This document shows positions 7,719-16,690 of a stretch of DNA of 49,424 nucleotides, one piece after another. The notes beneath the pieces are model-generated. The model was not told where the DNA came from and made no database searches. It saw only the letters and a program-made list of their open reading frames with translations. How positions within the stretch are numbered: position 1 is the stretch's first letter; each line of letters begins with the position of its first letter. Source of the DNA: Deltaproteobacteria bacterium (GTDB lineage Bacteria > Desulfobacterota > Syntrophia > Syntrophales > JACQWR01); contig JAPLJV010000011.1 in the NCBI GenBank assembly GCA_026388415.1, positions 1-49,424 on the forward strand. The letters run 5' to 3'. The position numbers and the translations under genes were made by a program.

Positions 7719-9641
7719 TTGAGTATTGAGAAATTTGAAATTACCCTGCCCGCCAATGCCAAGGTGCCTTGTCAGTTCGATACGACCATCAGGGAAGCAA
7801 TTGCGAAGTGGGATCAAGGTGAGTTGGCATTTGCCGTTGCCGCCCGGATGAATCGGGACTTGGTGGATTTAAGCTATCCCTTGCGTGAGGCGGTTAACCT
7901 CGAAATAATCAAGTCTTCCTCCCGGGAAGGTTTGCAGATTCTCCGCCATAGTATCGCCCATGTCATGGCCCAGGCGGTCCAGGAAATCTTTAAGGGAGTT
8001 CAGATCGCTATCGGGCCGGCCATTGACGATGGTTTTTACTACGATTTCGATTATGCGGAATCCTTTACGCCGGAAGACTTGGAGAAGATCGAAGCCAGGA
8101 TGAACGAGATCATCGCTGCTGATCATCCTTTTCAGCGTCGCGAATTATCCCGGGCAGAGGCCTGCTCTCTCTTTCAAACAAGGGGGGAGTTATACAAGGT
8201 GGAGCTGATCAATGATCTGCCCGCGGATGTTGCCACTGTTAGTATTTACAGCCAGGGAGGCTATCTGGATCTTTGCCGGGGGCCGCACATACCTGCCACT
8301 GGTATGATCAAGGCGTTTAAATTGTTGAATATTGCCGGCGCCTATTGGCGGGGCGACGAGCGCAACAAGATGCTGCAACGCATCTACGGAACAGGATTTG
8401 CCGATCAGGAGGCGTTACAAGAGTATCTCAATCTGCTTGAAGAAGCTAAAAAGAGGGACCATAGGCGCTTAGGCAAGGAACTGGACCTTTTCCAGGTTAA
8501 TGAAGAGGCCGGGGCGGGTCTGATCATCTATCACCCCAAAGGCGCCCTCTTGAGGACTATCATCGAAGATTGGGAAAAAAAGGAGCATCAAAAACGGGGC
8601 TACGACCTGGTCATGGGGCCTCAGATTCTCAAAGTAGACCTGTGGAAGAAGTCCGGCCACTTTGATCATTATCGGGAAAATATGTATTTTACCGAGGTGG
8701 AGGGGCAGAACTACGGCATCAAGCCCATGAACTGTCTGGCCCACATGCTGATATATAAAGCAAAGACGAGGAGTTACCGCGACCTTCCGCTGCGATTCTT
8801 TGAACTGGGCACGGTGCACCGCCACGAAAAAACAGGAGTCCTGCACGGGTTGCTGCGGGAGCGGCAGTTTACCCAGGATGACGCCCATATCCTCTGCACG
8901 CCGGAGCAGTTGAATGGAGAAATCAAGGCAGTCGTGGATTTTGTTGATTATGCCATGACGGTATTCGGCTTTGATTATGAAGTGGAGCTGAGTACCAGGC
9001 CGGAGAACTCGATCGGATCAGATCTCGACTGGGAAATGGCGGAAGCGGCGCTGCGGCAGGCCTTGAACGATAAGGGTCTTGCCTATGACATCAATGAAGG
9101 TGATGGCGCATTTTATGGGCCGAAGATTGATTTCAAACTGAAGGATGCCCTGAAAAGAAAATGGCAATGCGCTACGATACAGTGTGACTTTACCTTGCCG
9201 GAACGATTTGAGCTCGCCTATATTGGCGCGGATGGTGAAAAACACCGCCCCGTCATGTTGCACCGGGTAATTCTCGGTGCGATAGAAAGGTTTATGGGAG
9301 TTTTAATTGAGCATTATACCGGCGCCTTTCCGGTTTGGCTTTCCCCGGTGCAGGCCGTCATCGTAACGGTAACAGACAGCCAGATCCCTTATGGTGAGAC
9401 GGTTTACAGGGATTTGCTGGAGGCCGGAATCCGGGTCGAGAAGGACTTCCGTAATGAAAAATTGGGGTACAAGATCAGAGAGGCGCAGGTACAGAAAATT
9501 CCCTATATGCTCGTTATCGGTAACCGGGAGGTAGAAGGGGCAAAAGTTTCCCCCCGCCAGAGGGATGGCAAGAATCTGGGCAGCTTAAGCATCGGCGAGT
9601 TTATCGCGCTGGTAACCGAAAAGTGTCGTCAATATGAGTAG
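7719..9641 (+). CDS. thrS: Threonyl-tRNA synthetase
   Basis: Cytoplasmic class II synthetase charging tRNA-Thr. At 640 aa it matches the bacterial length (about 640). Domains in order are TGS (1-65), the editing domain with HSIAHVMA near 77 and the CRGPH motif near 187, the catalytic core with MNCLAHM and [14 protein letters not shown] (zinc-binding Cys and His, class II motif 2), and motif 3 [15 protein letters not shown]. The C-terminal anticodon-binding domain (about 540-640) contains [26 protein letters not shown]. The start is a TTG at 7719, giving [10 protein letters not shown], with AGG eight bases upstream. The gene opens the translation operon running to merR at 15 kb. Confidence 0.97.
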   Translation: MSIEKFEITLPANAKVPCQFDTTIREAIAKWDQGELAFAVAARMNRDLVDLSYPLREAVNLEIIKSSSREGLQILRHSIAHVMAQAVQEIFKGVQIAIGPAIDDGFYYDFDYAESFTPEDLEKIEARMNEIIAADHPFQRRELSRAEACSLFQTRGELYKVELINDLPADVATVSIYSQGGYLDLCRGPHIPATGMIKAFKLLNIAGAYWRGDERNKMLQRIYGTGFADQEALQEYLNLLEEAKKRDHRRLGKELDLFQVNEEAGAGLIIYHPKGALLRTIIEDWEKKEHQKRGYDLVMGPQILKVDLWKKSGHFDHYRENMYFTEVEGQNYGIKPMNCLAHMLIYKAKTRSYRDLPLRFFELGTVHRHEKTGVLHGLLRERQFTQDDAHILCTPEQLNGEIKAVVDFVDYAMTVFGFDYEVELSTRPENSIGSDLDWEMAEAALRQALNDKGLAYDINEGDGAFYGPKIDFKLKDALKRKWQCATIQCDFTLPERFELAYIGADGEKHRPVMLHRVILGAIERFMGVLIEHYTGAFPVWLSPVQAVIVTVTDSQIPYGETVYRDLLEAGIRVEKDFRNEKLGYKIREAQVQKIPYMLVIGNREVEGAKVSPRQRDGKNLGSLSIGEFIALVTEKCRQYE

Positions 9642-9681
9642 TGGCGATTCATAAATCGCCCTTACATTCAGGAGGTGATGT

Positions 9682-10185
9682 ATAGCTAAGGATTTAAGAA
9701 TCAATCGTGATATCAAGGCAGTTACGGTCAGAGTCATTGATGAAGGCGACCAGTTCATTCTGAGCATAGCGGATGCATTGGCCATGGCAGCAAAAGTCGG
9801 GCTTGATCTGGTCGAGGTAGCTCCCAATTCTGCCCCGCCTGTGTGCCGGGTCATGGATTACGGGAAGTACAGATATCAGCAAAGTAAAAAACTTCAGGAT
9901 GCCAGGAAAAGCCAGACGACGATCCAGGTTAAAGAGATCAGGATCAGACCGAAGACCGAGGAACACGATTTAGAGGTAAAGATAAAACATATTAAAAAAT
10001 TCCTCAGCCAGGGTGATAAAGTAAAGATAACGATGATGTTTAGAGGTCGTGAAATCGCTTACACCGATATTGGCAGAAGGATGATGGAGGAGATAAAGAC
10101 AGCCCTGGATGGTTTCTGCGCGATAGATCAACAACCACGGCTGGAGGGTAGAAATATGATTATGATCGTCGCGCCGAAGAAATGA
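9682..10185 (+). CDS. infC: Translation initiation factor IF-3, AUA start codon
   Basis: IF-3 binds the 30S subunit and rejects wrong start codons. A conventional ATG-only reading begins at 9778 and would cut off the conserved N-terminus. The frame is open from 9679 and reads, from an ATA codon at 9682, AKDLRINRDIKAVTVRVID, which is the family N-terminus. A strong GGAGGTGAT Shine-Dalgarno (9671-9679) leaves six bases between GGAGG and the ATA. No ATG, GTG or TTG lies between them. Use of AUU as start in E. coli infC, enabling IF-3 autoregulation, is established; AUA here is its likely equivalent. Further motifs are GLDLVEVAPNSAPPVCRVMDYGKY, IRPKTEEHDLEVK and FRGREIAYTDIG. Total length is 167 aa. 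rpmI and rplT follow, the classical IF3-L35-L20 order. Confidence 0.92.
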   Translation: MAKDLRINRDIKAVTVRVIDEGDQFILSIADALAMAAKVGLDLVEVAPNSAPPVCRVMDYGKYRYQQSKKLQDARKSQTTIQVKEIRIRPKTEEHDLEVKIKHIKKFLSQGDKVKITMMFRGREIAYTDIGRRMMEEIKTALDGFCAIDQQPRLEGRNMIMIVAPKK

Positions 10186-10221
10186 ATCACAGATGGACAA
10201 AAATTATAACGAGGTGAGATA

Positions 10222-10419
10222 ATGCCGAAAATAAAGACACATCGAGGGGCCGCCAAGCGTTTTTCCCTGACCGGAACAGGCAAGGTAAAGCGCAATAAGG
10301 CCTTTGCCAGCCACATCCTCACAACGAAGACTACCAAACGGAAGAGGAATTTGAGAAAATCTGCCGTTATGGATAAGGCCAACGCGAAGGCGATTAAAAA
10401 AATACTGCCTTATCTTTAA
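10222..10419 (+). CDS. rpmI: 50S ribosomal protein L35
   Basis: 65 residues, highly basic, starting [24 protein letters not shown], with the family end [21 protein letters not shown]. The motif HRGAAKRF (7-14) is diagnostic. It has GAGGTGAG as ribosome site and sits between infC and rplT. In many bacteria this operon is repressed by L20 binding its leader. I did not find an obvious L20-mimic structure in the short 36-bp gap. Confidence 0.97.
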   Translation: MPKIKTHRGAAKRFSLTGTGKVKRNKAFASHILTTKTTKRKRNLRKSAVMDKANAKAIKKILPYL

Positions 10420-10468
10420 TAACAAATATTTTTTAGTGCCGGAATGCAGTTAGAAGGAGATATGTAAA

Positions 10469-10828
10469 ATGCCGAGAGTTAAAAGAAGCATTACTGCCAA
10501 GAAGAAAAGAAGAAAGATATTTAAGATGGCCAAGGGTTTTTTTGGCGCCCGCAGTCGTTTATTGAGAACGGCTACGGAAGCCGTTGACCGGGCCATGAAA
10601 TACGCCTATCGTGACAGAAGGGTGCGCAAGCGGGAGTTCCGCAAACTGTGGATTGCGAGGATTAATGCTGCTGCCCGTGGTTACGATATTTCCTACAGCC
10701 GTTTGATAGACGGGATGAACAAGGCTTGCGTGGCCCTCGACCGTAAAATTCTGGCGGATTTAGCTGTCCACGATCCGCAAGGATTTGCCGCTGTCGTCAA
10801 CATTGCCAAGGGTGAGTTGGCAGCATGA
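10469..10828 (+). CDS. rplT: 50S ribosomal protein L20
   Basis: 119-aa basic RNA-binding protein needed early in 50S assembly. Family landmarks are [30 protein letters not shown], split at about residue 20, then [26 protein letters not shown] in the middle and the C-terminal [20 protein letters not shown]. The stop overlaps the pheS start (ATGA), implying translational coupling. It is preceded by AGAAGGAG. Confidence 0.97.
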   Translation: MPRVKRSITAKKKRRKIFKMAKGFFGARSRLLRTATEAVDRAMKYAYRDRRVRKREFRKLWIARINAAARGYDISYSRLIDGMNKACVALDRKILADLAVHDPQGFAAVVNIAKGELAA

Positions 10829-11841
10829 CGAAGGCGCTTTCTGATCTTCAACGAGCGGCGGAAACAGAACTGTCGGCAGCCGACACGGAAGAAGATCTAC
10901 AGGCTATTCGGATAAGGTACCTGGGCAGGAAGGGGCTTTTAACAACAATGCTGCGCGACATCAGCAGTGTTGACCCCAAGGAACGCCCTTTCTTTGGTAA
11001 GCGCTGTAATGAGATTAAAGATTTACTTACCGCCGCGATAGATTCGGCCCTGCAGGAAAAGACGCGTTTAGCAAAAGCGAAACTGCTCCTGCAGGAAGGA
11101 ATTGATATTACGCTGCCGGGTCGTGGTGTCAGACCGGGAAGACTCCATCCCATAACTCAGGTTCTTAACGAGGCCTGCGCTTTCTTTACCGGGTTCGGGT
11201 TTTCTATAGAAGAAGGGCCGGAAATTGAGCTGGATTACTATAATTTCGAGGCGCTGAATATCCCTCGGAATCATCCCGCCCGGGACATGCAGGATACCTT
11301 CTATGTTGAGGAAAATATTGTCCTGCGCACCCATACCTCACCCGTGCAGGTAAGGACTATGGAAAAAAGAAGGCCCCCCCTGCGCATACTTTCGCCCGGA
11401 CGGGTCTACCGCCGTGATTCCGATATTTCCCATACCCCCATGTTTCATCAGATAGAGGGTTTGCTGGTTGACAAAGGCATTACCTTCAGCGACCTGAAGG
11501 GGCTTCTTACGGCCTTTTTGAAAGATATGTTCGGGGGGGACACGGAGCTGCGATTCCGGCCCAGTTTTTTCCCCTTCACCGAACCTAGCGCGGAGGTGGA
11601 CATCCGGTGCGTCATGTGCGGCGGTACGGGTTGTCGCGTTTGCGGTCAAGGCGGCTGGCTGGAAATTCTGGGGTCGGGCATGGTTGACCCGGCAGTTTTC
11701 CAGAATGTGGGTTACGATAGCGAGGAATTTTCCGGTTTTGCCTTTGGGCTGGGATTGGAACGAATCGCTATGCTGAAGTACGGTATCTCGGATATCAGAA
11801 TGTTTTTTGAGAATGATAAAAGATTTTTAGAGCAATTTTAA
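10825..11841 (+). CDS. pheS: Phenylalanyl-tRNA synthetase alpha subunit
   Basis: Catalytic subunit of the alpha2-beta2 synthetase. The 338 aa carry an N-terminal coiled-coil (about 1-85) for tRNA contact, then the class II core with [31 protein letters not shown] and [21 protein letters not shown] (motif 2). The end is [15 protein letters not shown] (motif 3). [17 protein letters not shown] near 257 is the usual four-cysteine region. It overlaps rplT by four bases and is followed after three bases by pheT. Confidence 0.97.
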   Translation: MTKALSDLQRAAETELSAADTEEDLQAIRIRYLGRKGLLTTMLRDISSVDPKERPFFGKRCNEIKDLLTAAIDSALQEKTRLAKAKLLLQEGIDITLPGRGVRPGRLHPITQVLNEACAFFTGFGFSIEEGPEIELDYYNFEALNIPRNHPARDMQDTFYVEENIVLRTHTSPVQVRTMEKRRPPLRILSPGRVYRRDSDISHTPMFHQIEGLLVDKGITFSDLKGLLTAFLKDMFGGDTELRFRPSFFPFTEPSAEVDIRCVMCGGTGCRVCGQGGWLEILGSGMVDPAVFQNVGYDSEEFSGFAFGLGLERIAMLKYGISDIRMFFENDKRFLEQF

Positions 11842-11844
11842 ATT

Positions 11845-14319
11845 ATGCAAGTAAGTCTCAGATGGCTCAAAGATTACGTTGATATTGATATAGCGCCGGA
11901 GACTCTGGCCCAGAAGCTGACCATGGCCGGGCTGGAGGTGGAGGCCGTCGAAAGGAGGCAGCCCGCCTTTAGTGGCGTGGTGGTGGCAAAAATTCTTGCC
12001 AAAAAACAGCATCCAAATGCGGATAAACTGTCTCTGTGCGATGTTACCGATGGTGAGAATGTTTATTCCGTCGTTTGCGGGGCGCCGAATATCCTGTCAG
12101 GCGATATTGTCCCTTTGGCCAAGACAGGCGCCCTGCTTCAGGGCGGGGCAACTATCAAGGAAACCAGGATCAGGGGCGAGCTTTCTGTCGGCATGCTCTG
12201 TTCGGAAGTGGAACTGGGTATTAGCAGCGAATCCTCTGGAGTTATGATACTGTGGCGTCCGTCCGGTGATGGAAGTCTGGACGGATGTAGTTTTGCCACA
12301 TCCGAAGTGGATAAGAAGCCTTTGACCCTGGGCGAGGAATTAAGCAGCGCACTGGATTTGCAGGATATAATATTAAACGTCGGCATCACGCCCAATCGTC
12401 CCGATTGTCTCTCCGTTATAGGGATAGCACGGGAGATCGCGGCTCTGACGGGTAAAAAACTGAAACTGCCCGAAACTGCCCTGGCGGAGAATGGAGAGAA
12501 AGTAGAGCAGTTGACGTCAGTTACGGTTGATGATCCGGATCTTTGCCCGCGTTATTCCGCCCGTATCGTCAAGAACATCGAGATTAAGCCTTCCCCTCTC
12601 TGGATGCGGCTCAGGCTGGAAGGGTCAGGCATGCGGGCGATCAGCAATATAGTTGATGTCACCAATTTTGTGATGCTGGAGATGGGCCAGCCTCTCCATG
12701 CCTTCGACTATCGTTATCTGACGGAGGGGCGTATCGTAGTAAGAAGATCCAGGGCCGGGGAGATATTCACCACATTGGACGGCAAAGAGCGGGAGCTCAA
12801 ACCCGACATGCTGCTTATCTGTGATGGTGTAAAGCCGGTGGCCATCGGCGGCGTCATGGGCGGCATTAATTCCGAAGTTAATGATGATACGGAAACCGTC
12901 CTTCTGGAGAGCGCTTATTTTGATCCCGCCTCCATACGCACGTCGGCCAAATGGCTGGGCATGAGTACCGATGCCGCCTTCCGGTTCGAAAGGGGCATTG
13001 ATCCGGAAGGAGTGATCAAGGCGCAAAACCGCGCTGCCCGTCTGATGGCCAAACTATCCTCCGGGACGATCTGCCGGGGCATTATTGATTGTTACCCGAG
13101 TCAGGTCAAGACAGCAGCAAACATTCCTCTGCGAGTCAGGCGGGTCGGCGAAATCGTCGGCGCCGAGATCAAGGCCGATGAAATTGTTACAGCCCTGGAA
13201 AGCTTGGAGATGAAGGTTCGTAAAGACGATCAGGCCGAAAACGCCTACCTGGTCACACCTCCCACTTTCCGCAGGGACATTGAACGGGAAATAGATTTGA
13301 TTGAGGAGATCGTCCGGATCCGTGGATACGAATCCATCCCGGCGACCTTGCCGTTAGTTACTCTTGAACCGGTCCGGCGGGGGAAAAGAAAAATCGTTGA
13401 GGACATGATCCAGGGGAATTTAACGGGCAATGGCTATTCAGAAGTCATTACCTATAGTTTTGTTTCACCGCAATGGATTCGCCGTCTGGGTATTGAGGAA
13501 GGTGATGATCGGTCACGTCTGGTACACATTAAGAACCCGCTTACCGAAGATCAATCAGTTATGCGCACCACCCTGCTTTGCGGTCTCCTGGAAACCATGA
13601 AAAGAAACGTACGTCTGAGCTCATGTGATCTGAAGATATTTGAGACAGGGAAGGTTTTTATCGCCCAGGGGAAAGACGAGCTTCCCCGCGAAAGGAACCA
13701 CTTGGGTTGTCTGCTGACGGGGATACAGGACGAAGACTCCTGGCAGTCAAAAAAAGTTGCCGATTATTACGACCTGAAGGGATGCGCGGAAAGCATCCTG
13801 GCCGCTCTCAGAATCGGAGCTGTTAAATTCAGCTCTGGTACCAAGGAGCCATTTCTCCACCCGGGAAAGTCCAGCGGGATTATGGTTGGGTCAAGATATG
13901 CCGGTTTTCTGGGCGAACTGCATGGCGATGTTCTGGAGGCTTTCGATCTTAATAATACCGCTTTCGTCATGGAAGTTGATCTGGACGTAATCACAGACGT
14001 GTTTTCCAGTCAAATTTCCTTCCGGGAAGTTTCCCGTTTTCCTGCCATTAACAGGGATGTGGCTCTGTTGGTTACCAAGCAGATCGAAGCGGATAGAGTG
14101 CTGTCCTTGGTTCGCGAGGGAAGTGAAGAATTGCTTGAAAAAGTGTGCATTTTTGATGTATATGAAGGGAAGGGGGTTTCAGAAGGTCTGCGGAGTTTAG
14201 GGTTGAGGTTCACCTATCGTTCCCCTGAAAAGACGTTGACGGATGATGAAATTACCGGCATACACAGCAGAATTGTAGAAAGAGTTATCTCGGCAACAGG
14301 GGCCTGTATCAGGGGATAG
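11845..14319 (+). CDS. pheT: Phenylalanyl-tRNA synthetase beta subunit
   Basis: 824-aa beta subunit carrying the editing site. Visible domains are the N-terminal MQVSLRWLKDYVDI, the EMAP/OB fold with HPNADKLSLCDV and VVCGAPNI (about 50-160), and B3/B4 with ITPNRPDCLSVIGIAREIAAL, MGQPLHAFDY and FRFERGIDPEG. The catalytic-like region has TPPTFRRDIEREIDLIEEI, and a C-terminal ferredoxin-like anticodon-binding domain has RFPAINRDVALLV and SLGLRFTYRSPEKTLTDDEI. An extra stretch of about 20 residues rich in Gly/Ser/Asp (near 138-158) is present in the OB region relative to the commonest family members. Confidence 0.97.
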   Translation: MQVSLRWLKDYVDIDIAPETLAQKLTMAGLEVEAVERRQPAFSGVVVAKILAKKQHPNADKLSLCDVTDGENVYSVVCGAPNILSGDIVPLAKTGALLQGGATIKETRIRGELSVGMLCSEVELGISSESSGVMILWRPSGDGSLDGCSFATSEVDKKPLTLGEELSSALDLQDIILNVGITPNRPDCLSVIGIAREIAALTGKKLKLPETALAENGEKVEQLTSVTVDDPDLCPRYSARIVKNIEIKPSPLWMRLRLEGSGMRAISNIVDVTNFVMLEMGQPLHAFDYRYLTEGRIVVRRSRAGEIFTTLDGKERELKPDMLLICDGVKPVAIGGVMGGINSEVNDDTETVLLESAYFDPASIRTSAKWLGMSTDAAFRFERGIDPEGVIKAQNRAARLMAKLSSGTICRGIIDCYPSQVKTAANIPLRVRRVGEIVGAEIKADEIVTALESLEMKVRKDDQAENAYLVTPPTFRRDIEREIDLIEEIVRIRGYESIPATLPLVTLEPVRRGKRKIVEDMIQGNLTGNGYSEVITYSFVSPQWIRRLGIEEGDDRSRLVHIKNPLTEDQSVMRTTLLCGLLETMKRNVRLSSCDLKIFETGKVFIAQGKDELPRERNHLGCLLTGIQDEDSWQSKKVADYYDLKGCAESILAALRIGAVKFSSGTKEPFLHPGKSSGIMVGSRYAGFLGELHGDVLEAFDLNNTAFVMEVDLDVITDVFSSQISFREVSRFPAINRDVALLVTKQIEADRVLSLVREGSEELLEKVCIFDVYEGKGVSEGLRSLGLRFTYRSPEKTLTDDEITGIHSRIVERVISATGACIRG

Positions 14320-14370
14320 TTGAACTAATAAAAAGAGTAATTTTTAACTTACAAAAGGGGAGGAACGGTA

Positions 14371-14643
14371 ATGACTAAAATTGATATCATTAAGAATGTG
14401 AACGAAAAATTGGGGTTTTCCAAAAAGGATTCGACGGCCATTGTCGAGTCGGTATTTGAAATCATCAAGGATAGCCTGGCACAGGGTGAGAAGATAAAAA
14501 TTTCTGGCTTTGGTAATTTTGTGGTGAAGCAAAAGAATTCTCGTCGCGGCAGGAATCCCCAGACGGGAGAGGAGATAGAAATATCTTCCCGCCGAGTGCT
14601 GAATTTCAAGGCCAGCCAGGTGCTCCGCAAAGCGCTGAATTAG
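14371..14643 (+). CDS. ihfA: Integration host factor alpha subunit
   Basis: 90-aa histone-like DNA-bending protein of the HU/IHF family. Key features are the helical dimerisation N-terminus (MTKIDIIKNVNEKLGF), KISGFGNFVVKQK, and the minor-groove intercalating arm RGRNPQTGEEIEI with Pro65. It ends ASQVLRKALN. Position directly after pheT identifies it as IHF-alpha rather than HU. IHF is relevant to sigma54 promoters, which occur elsewhere in this window. A GGGGAGG ribosome site precedes the ATG. Confidence 0.93.
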   Translation: MTKIDIIKNVNEKLGFSKKDSTAIVESVFEIIKDSLAQGEKIKISGFGNFVVKQKNSRRGRNPQTGEEIEISSRRVLNFKASQVLRKALN

Positions 14644-14672
14644 AAGTAAGCTAGCAATTATTCTTTAGCAGT

Positions 14673-15005
14673 ATGGTTGATTTAATTCCCGAGAAGTCGT
14701 ATTTTCGCATTGGCGAGGTAAGCAAGCTACTCGGTGTGGCTCCTTATGTAATAAGGTACTGGGAATCGGAATTCAAATCAATCAGACCCATGAGGGCCAA
14801 GTCCGATCAGCGGCTCTACAGGAAAAAAGACGTAGAGGAGCTGATGGCCATCAAGGAGCTCCTCTATAGCGAAAAATTTACGATCAGCGGCGCGAAAAAG
14901 CGTTTGACGGAAATTAAGGAACAAGTTGAGGCCGCAGGCAGTGAGCAAAGACTGCTGACGGCGATTAAAGAAGGTCTCCAGGAACTCAGAAAAATCGTGA
15001 GTTAG
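14673..15005 (+). CDS. MerR-family transcriptional regulator
   Basis: 110-aa DNA-binding protein. The winged-helix HTH is at 10-75: YFRIGEVSKLLGVAPYVIRYWE, then QRLYRKKDVEELMAIKELLY, with the conserved arginine-tyrosine-tryptophan of the MerR fold. A short helix (about 83-110) replaces the effector domain, so no ligand is suggested. Its position immediately after ihfA is common in Desulfobacterota and gives an operon-end regulator of unknown targets. A strong terminator follows after eight bases. Confidence 0.9.
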   Translation: MVDLIPEKSYFRIGEVSKLLGVAPYVIRYWESEFKSIRPMRAKSDQRLYRKKDVEELMAIKELLYSEKFTISGAKKRLTEIKEQVEAAGSEQRLLTAIKEGLQELRKIVS

Positions 15006-15012
15006 ATCGTGT

Positions 15013-15044
15013 AGCCGGTTAAAATAGATTTTAACCGGCTTTTT
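15013..15044 (+). terminator. Rho-independent terminator of the thrS-merR operon
   Basis: Perfect 12-bp stem AGCCGGTTAAAA / TTTTAACCGGCT with a four-base loop (TAGA), followed directly by TTTT. It lies just past the merR stop. Confidence 0.9.
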
Positions 15045-15065
15045 CTCAGCTTTGCGTGTTCTGTT

Positions 15066-15347
15066 TTAATGTTTGTTGGCCCGCTTCGATGCCTTAAGCG
15101 GATTGATTTTCTGAGTGCTCTCTATGATTGCGCTTTTGGTGTGCGTAGCCGTCGGGCATTTTCCGGTCGTCCATTTGCTGGCCGGGTTGGGGTAAACCAG
15201 GCAGTACTTGCCGGTGGGAACAGCCAATACCTTGCTACAATCACCGCACAACTCCAAAATAGTATGACAGCTTCCGCCATTGAATCCACAACCTTTCTTG
15301 GTCATGAAGCTGCAGTCCTTTCCTTCTTTGATGGTTTGACAAATCAT
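15066..15347 (-). CDS. PxxKW family cysteine-rich protein
   Basis: 93-aa cytoplasmic protein with nine cysteines. The pattern MICQTIKEGKDCSFMTKKGC, then CHTILELCGDC, CLVYPNPASKWTTGKCPTATH and the terminal KINPLKASKR match the PxxKW cysteine-rich family, named for the PASKW motif (about 55-59), which is typical of anaerobic Desulfobacterota. Function is unknown; cysteine spacing suggests metal or FeS binding. The start has GAAGGAG ten bases upstream. It is a monocistronic gene convergent with merR and divergent from the PTS genes. The family identification is from memory of its diagnostic ends. Confidence 0.85.
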   Translation of the reverse strand: MICQTIKEGKDCSFMTKKGCGFNGGSCHTILELCGDCSKVLAVPTGKYCLVYPNPASKWTTGKCPTATHTKSAIIESTQKINPLKASKRANKH

Positions 15348-15591
15348 GGTAAATCAACTCCTTCAGTTTATTATTATTTTTGGCCCCGATGATACGAAGA
15401 CGTCAAAACGGAGCGCTGACTAACAAATATCAGGGCGCCTGTCAAGGGAAAATATTCGCCGCCAGTTATATTTCCCAATGACTGTTTTTAGCCCGTTTCA
15501 GACCCTGATTTTTGACTTCCCGGGATAATTATGTTAATGAACTCGCCAACGCAGCAAAGAGGCGGTAATCCGCAGTAATCTAAAGGTGATA

Positions 15592-16419
15592 GTGAGTATT
15601 GTGCAGGTTTCTAATCAACCATCGGGCGATGGAATTCATCCACCAGAGAAAATATCCTTATTTTGCCAGGCCCGTGGAAGCGCCGGCGTGGCGCGCAAAA
15701 TTTTTTTAAGCTCCCTTTTTATCCAGTCTTCGTTTAATTATCGCGGCATGCAGAATTTGGGGTTTGCCTTTTCCCTGCTGCCTCTGGCGAGGCGGCTGGC
15801 GGGCGATGAAGAACGTCTGGCCGCCCTCTTAACGAGGCATTTGCAGTTGTTTAATACCCATCCTTATTTATCCGCGCCCATTATTGGTTCCGTTGCCCGT
15901 ATGGAAGAGGACAATATGGAAGCGGACAAGACCGGTGCGGCGGCAGTAAATTTAAAAAATGCACTTATGGGGCCTTATGCGGCCTTAGGGGATTCCTTTT
16001 TCTGGGGCGCCTTGAAACCATTGGCTGCTGTATTTGGCGTTCTGCTCGCTTTGCAGGAATATCTTCTGGCGCCTTTGGCTTTGCTTCTCATATATAATCC
16101 CGGCCATCTCTGGGTGAGAGTTCGGGGATTTATAGAAGGGTATCGTCGCGGTAAAGAAGGGATAGATTTTATCAGGTATCTGGAACTTCCCTGGCTTACG
16201 GGGCGGATAAGGTGGCTTTCTTTATCGGGACTTTCGGCAATAGCTGCCCTGATCAGCCACTCTATCCACACCCCCTCGCTGGGGCGCCCGCTTGAGTTTC
16301 TTGCGCCGGTTGCTATTTTGTCCTTGATTATTCTTTGTTATTGGGGGATTAGGAACGGGATATCCCAGGTAAAGATAATCTACGGGATGTTTATTATCAG
16401 TTTCATGTTATCCTATTGA
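15592..16419 (+). CDS. PTS mannose-family IID component
   Basis: Membrane component of mannose-type phosphotransferase permeases (EIID). Evidence: SLFIQSSFNYRGMQNLGFAFSLLPLARRL near residues 40-68, FNTHPYLSAPIIGSVARMEE, LKNALMGPYAALGDSFFWGALKPLAAVFGVLLA, and a C-terminal hydrophobic pair ending IIYGMFIISFMLSY. Length is about 275, as in the family. The GTG at 15592 is chosen because AAAGG lies five bases upstream; GTGs at 15586 and 15601 are alternatives. It is normally encoded with IIA, IIB and IIC, but none of these is present here. It overlaps functionally with ptsH and ptsI, which follow with almost no gap. Confidence 0.9.
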   Translation: MSIVQVSNQPSGDGIHPPEKISLFCQARGSAGVARKIFLSSLFIQSSFNYRGMQNLGFAFSLLPLARRLAGDEERLAALLTRHLQLFNTHPYLSAPIIGSVARMEEDNMEADKTGAAAVNLKNALMGPYAALGDSFFWGALKPLAAVFGVLLALQEYLLAPLALLLIYNPGHLWVRVRGFIEGYRRGKEGIDFIRYLELPWLTGRIRWLSLSGLSAIAALISHSIHTPSLGRPLEFLAPVAILSLIILCYWGIRNGISQVKIIYGMFIISFMLSY

Positions 16420-16420
16420 T

Positions 16421-16690
16421 ATGGTAGAAATAAAAACATTTGAGATAATAAATAAATTTGGACTGCATGCCCGTCCGGCTGCCAAATTAGTAAGTATATC
16501 CACTCAATATAAAGCCAGGATTTTTTTTGAGAGGGATGGTCAGCAGATTAACGGCAAAAGCATGCTTAGTGTTTTGACCATGGCCTGCCCCCAGGGCAGC
16601 AGGATTACGATCCGGGCCGAAGGAAGGGATGCCCGGGAAGCCGTCATGGCTTTGGGGAAAGTGATTGAGGATAAATTCGGAGAAGATTGA
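16421..16690 (+). CDS. ptsH: Phosphocarrier protein HPr
   Basis: 89-aa carrier that moves phosphate from enzyme I to EIIA proteins. The active histidine is H16 in GLHARPAA. The regulatory serine site is S47 in NGKSMLSV, in the context recognised by HPr kinase/phosphorylase. So HprK is expected elsewhere in the genome (inference). It begins one base after the EIID stop and overlaps ptsI by one base (TGATG). Confidence 0.96.
   Translation: MVEIKTFEIINKFGLHARPAAKLVSISTQYKARIFFERDGQQINGKSMLSVLTMACPQGSRITIRAEGRDAREAVMALGKVIEDKFGED

Noticed and set aside
9778-10185. IF-3 beginning at the first ATG (135 aa)
   Set aside because: It would remove the conserved N-terminus that is encoded in frame behind a strong Shine-Dalgarno.
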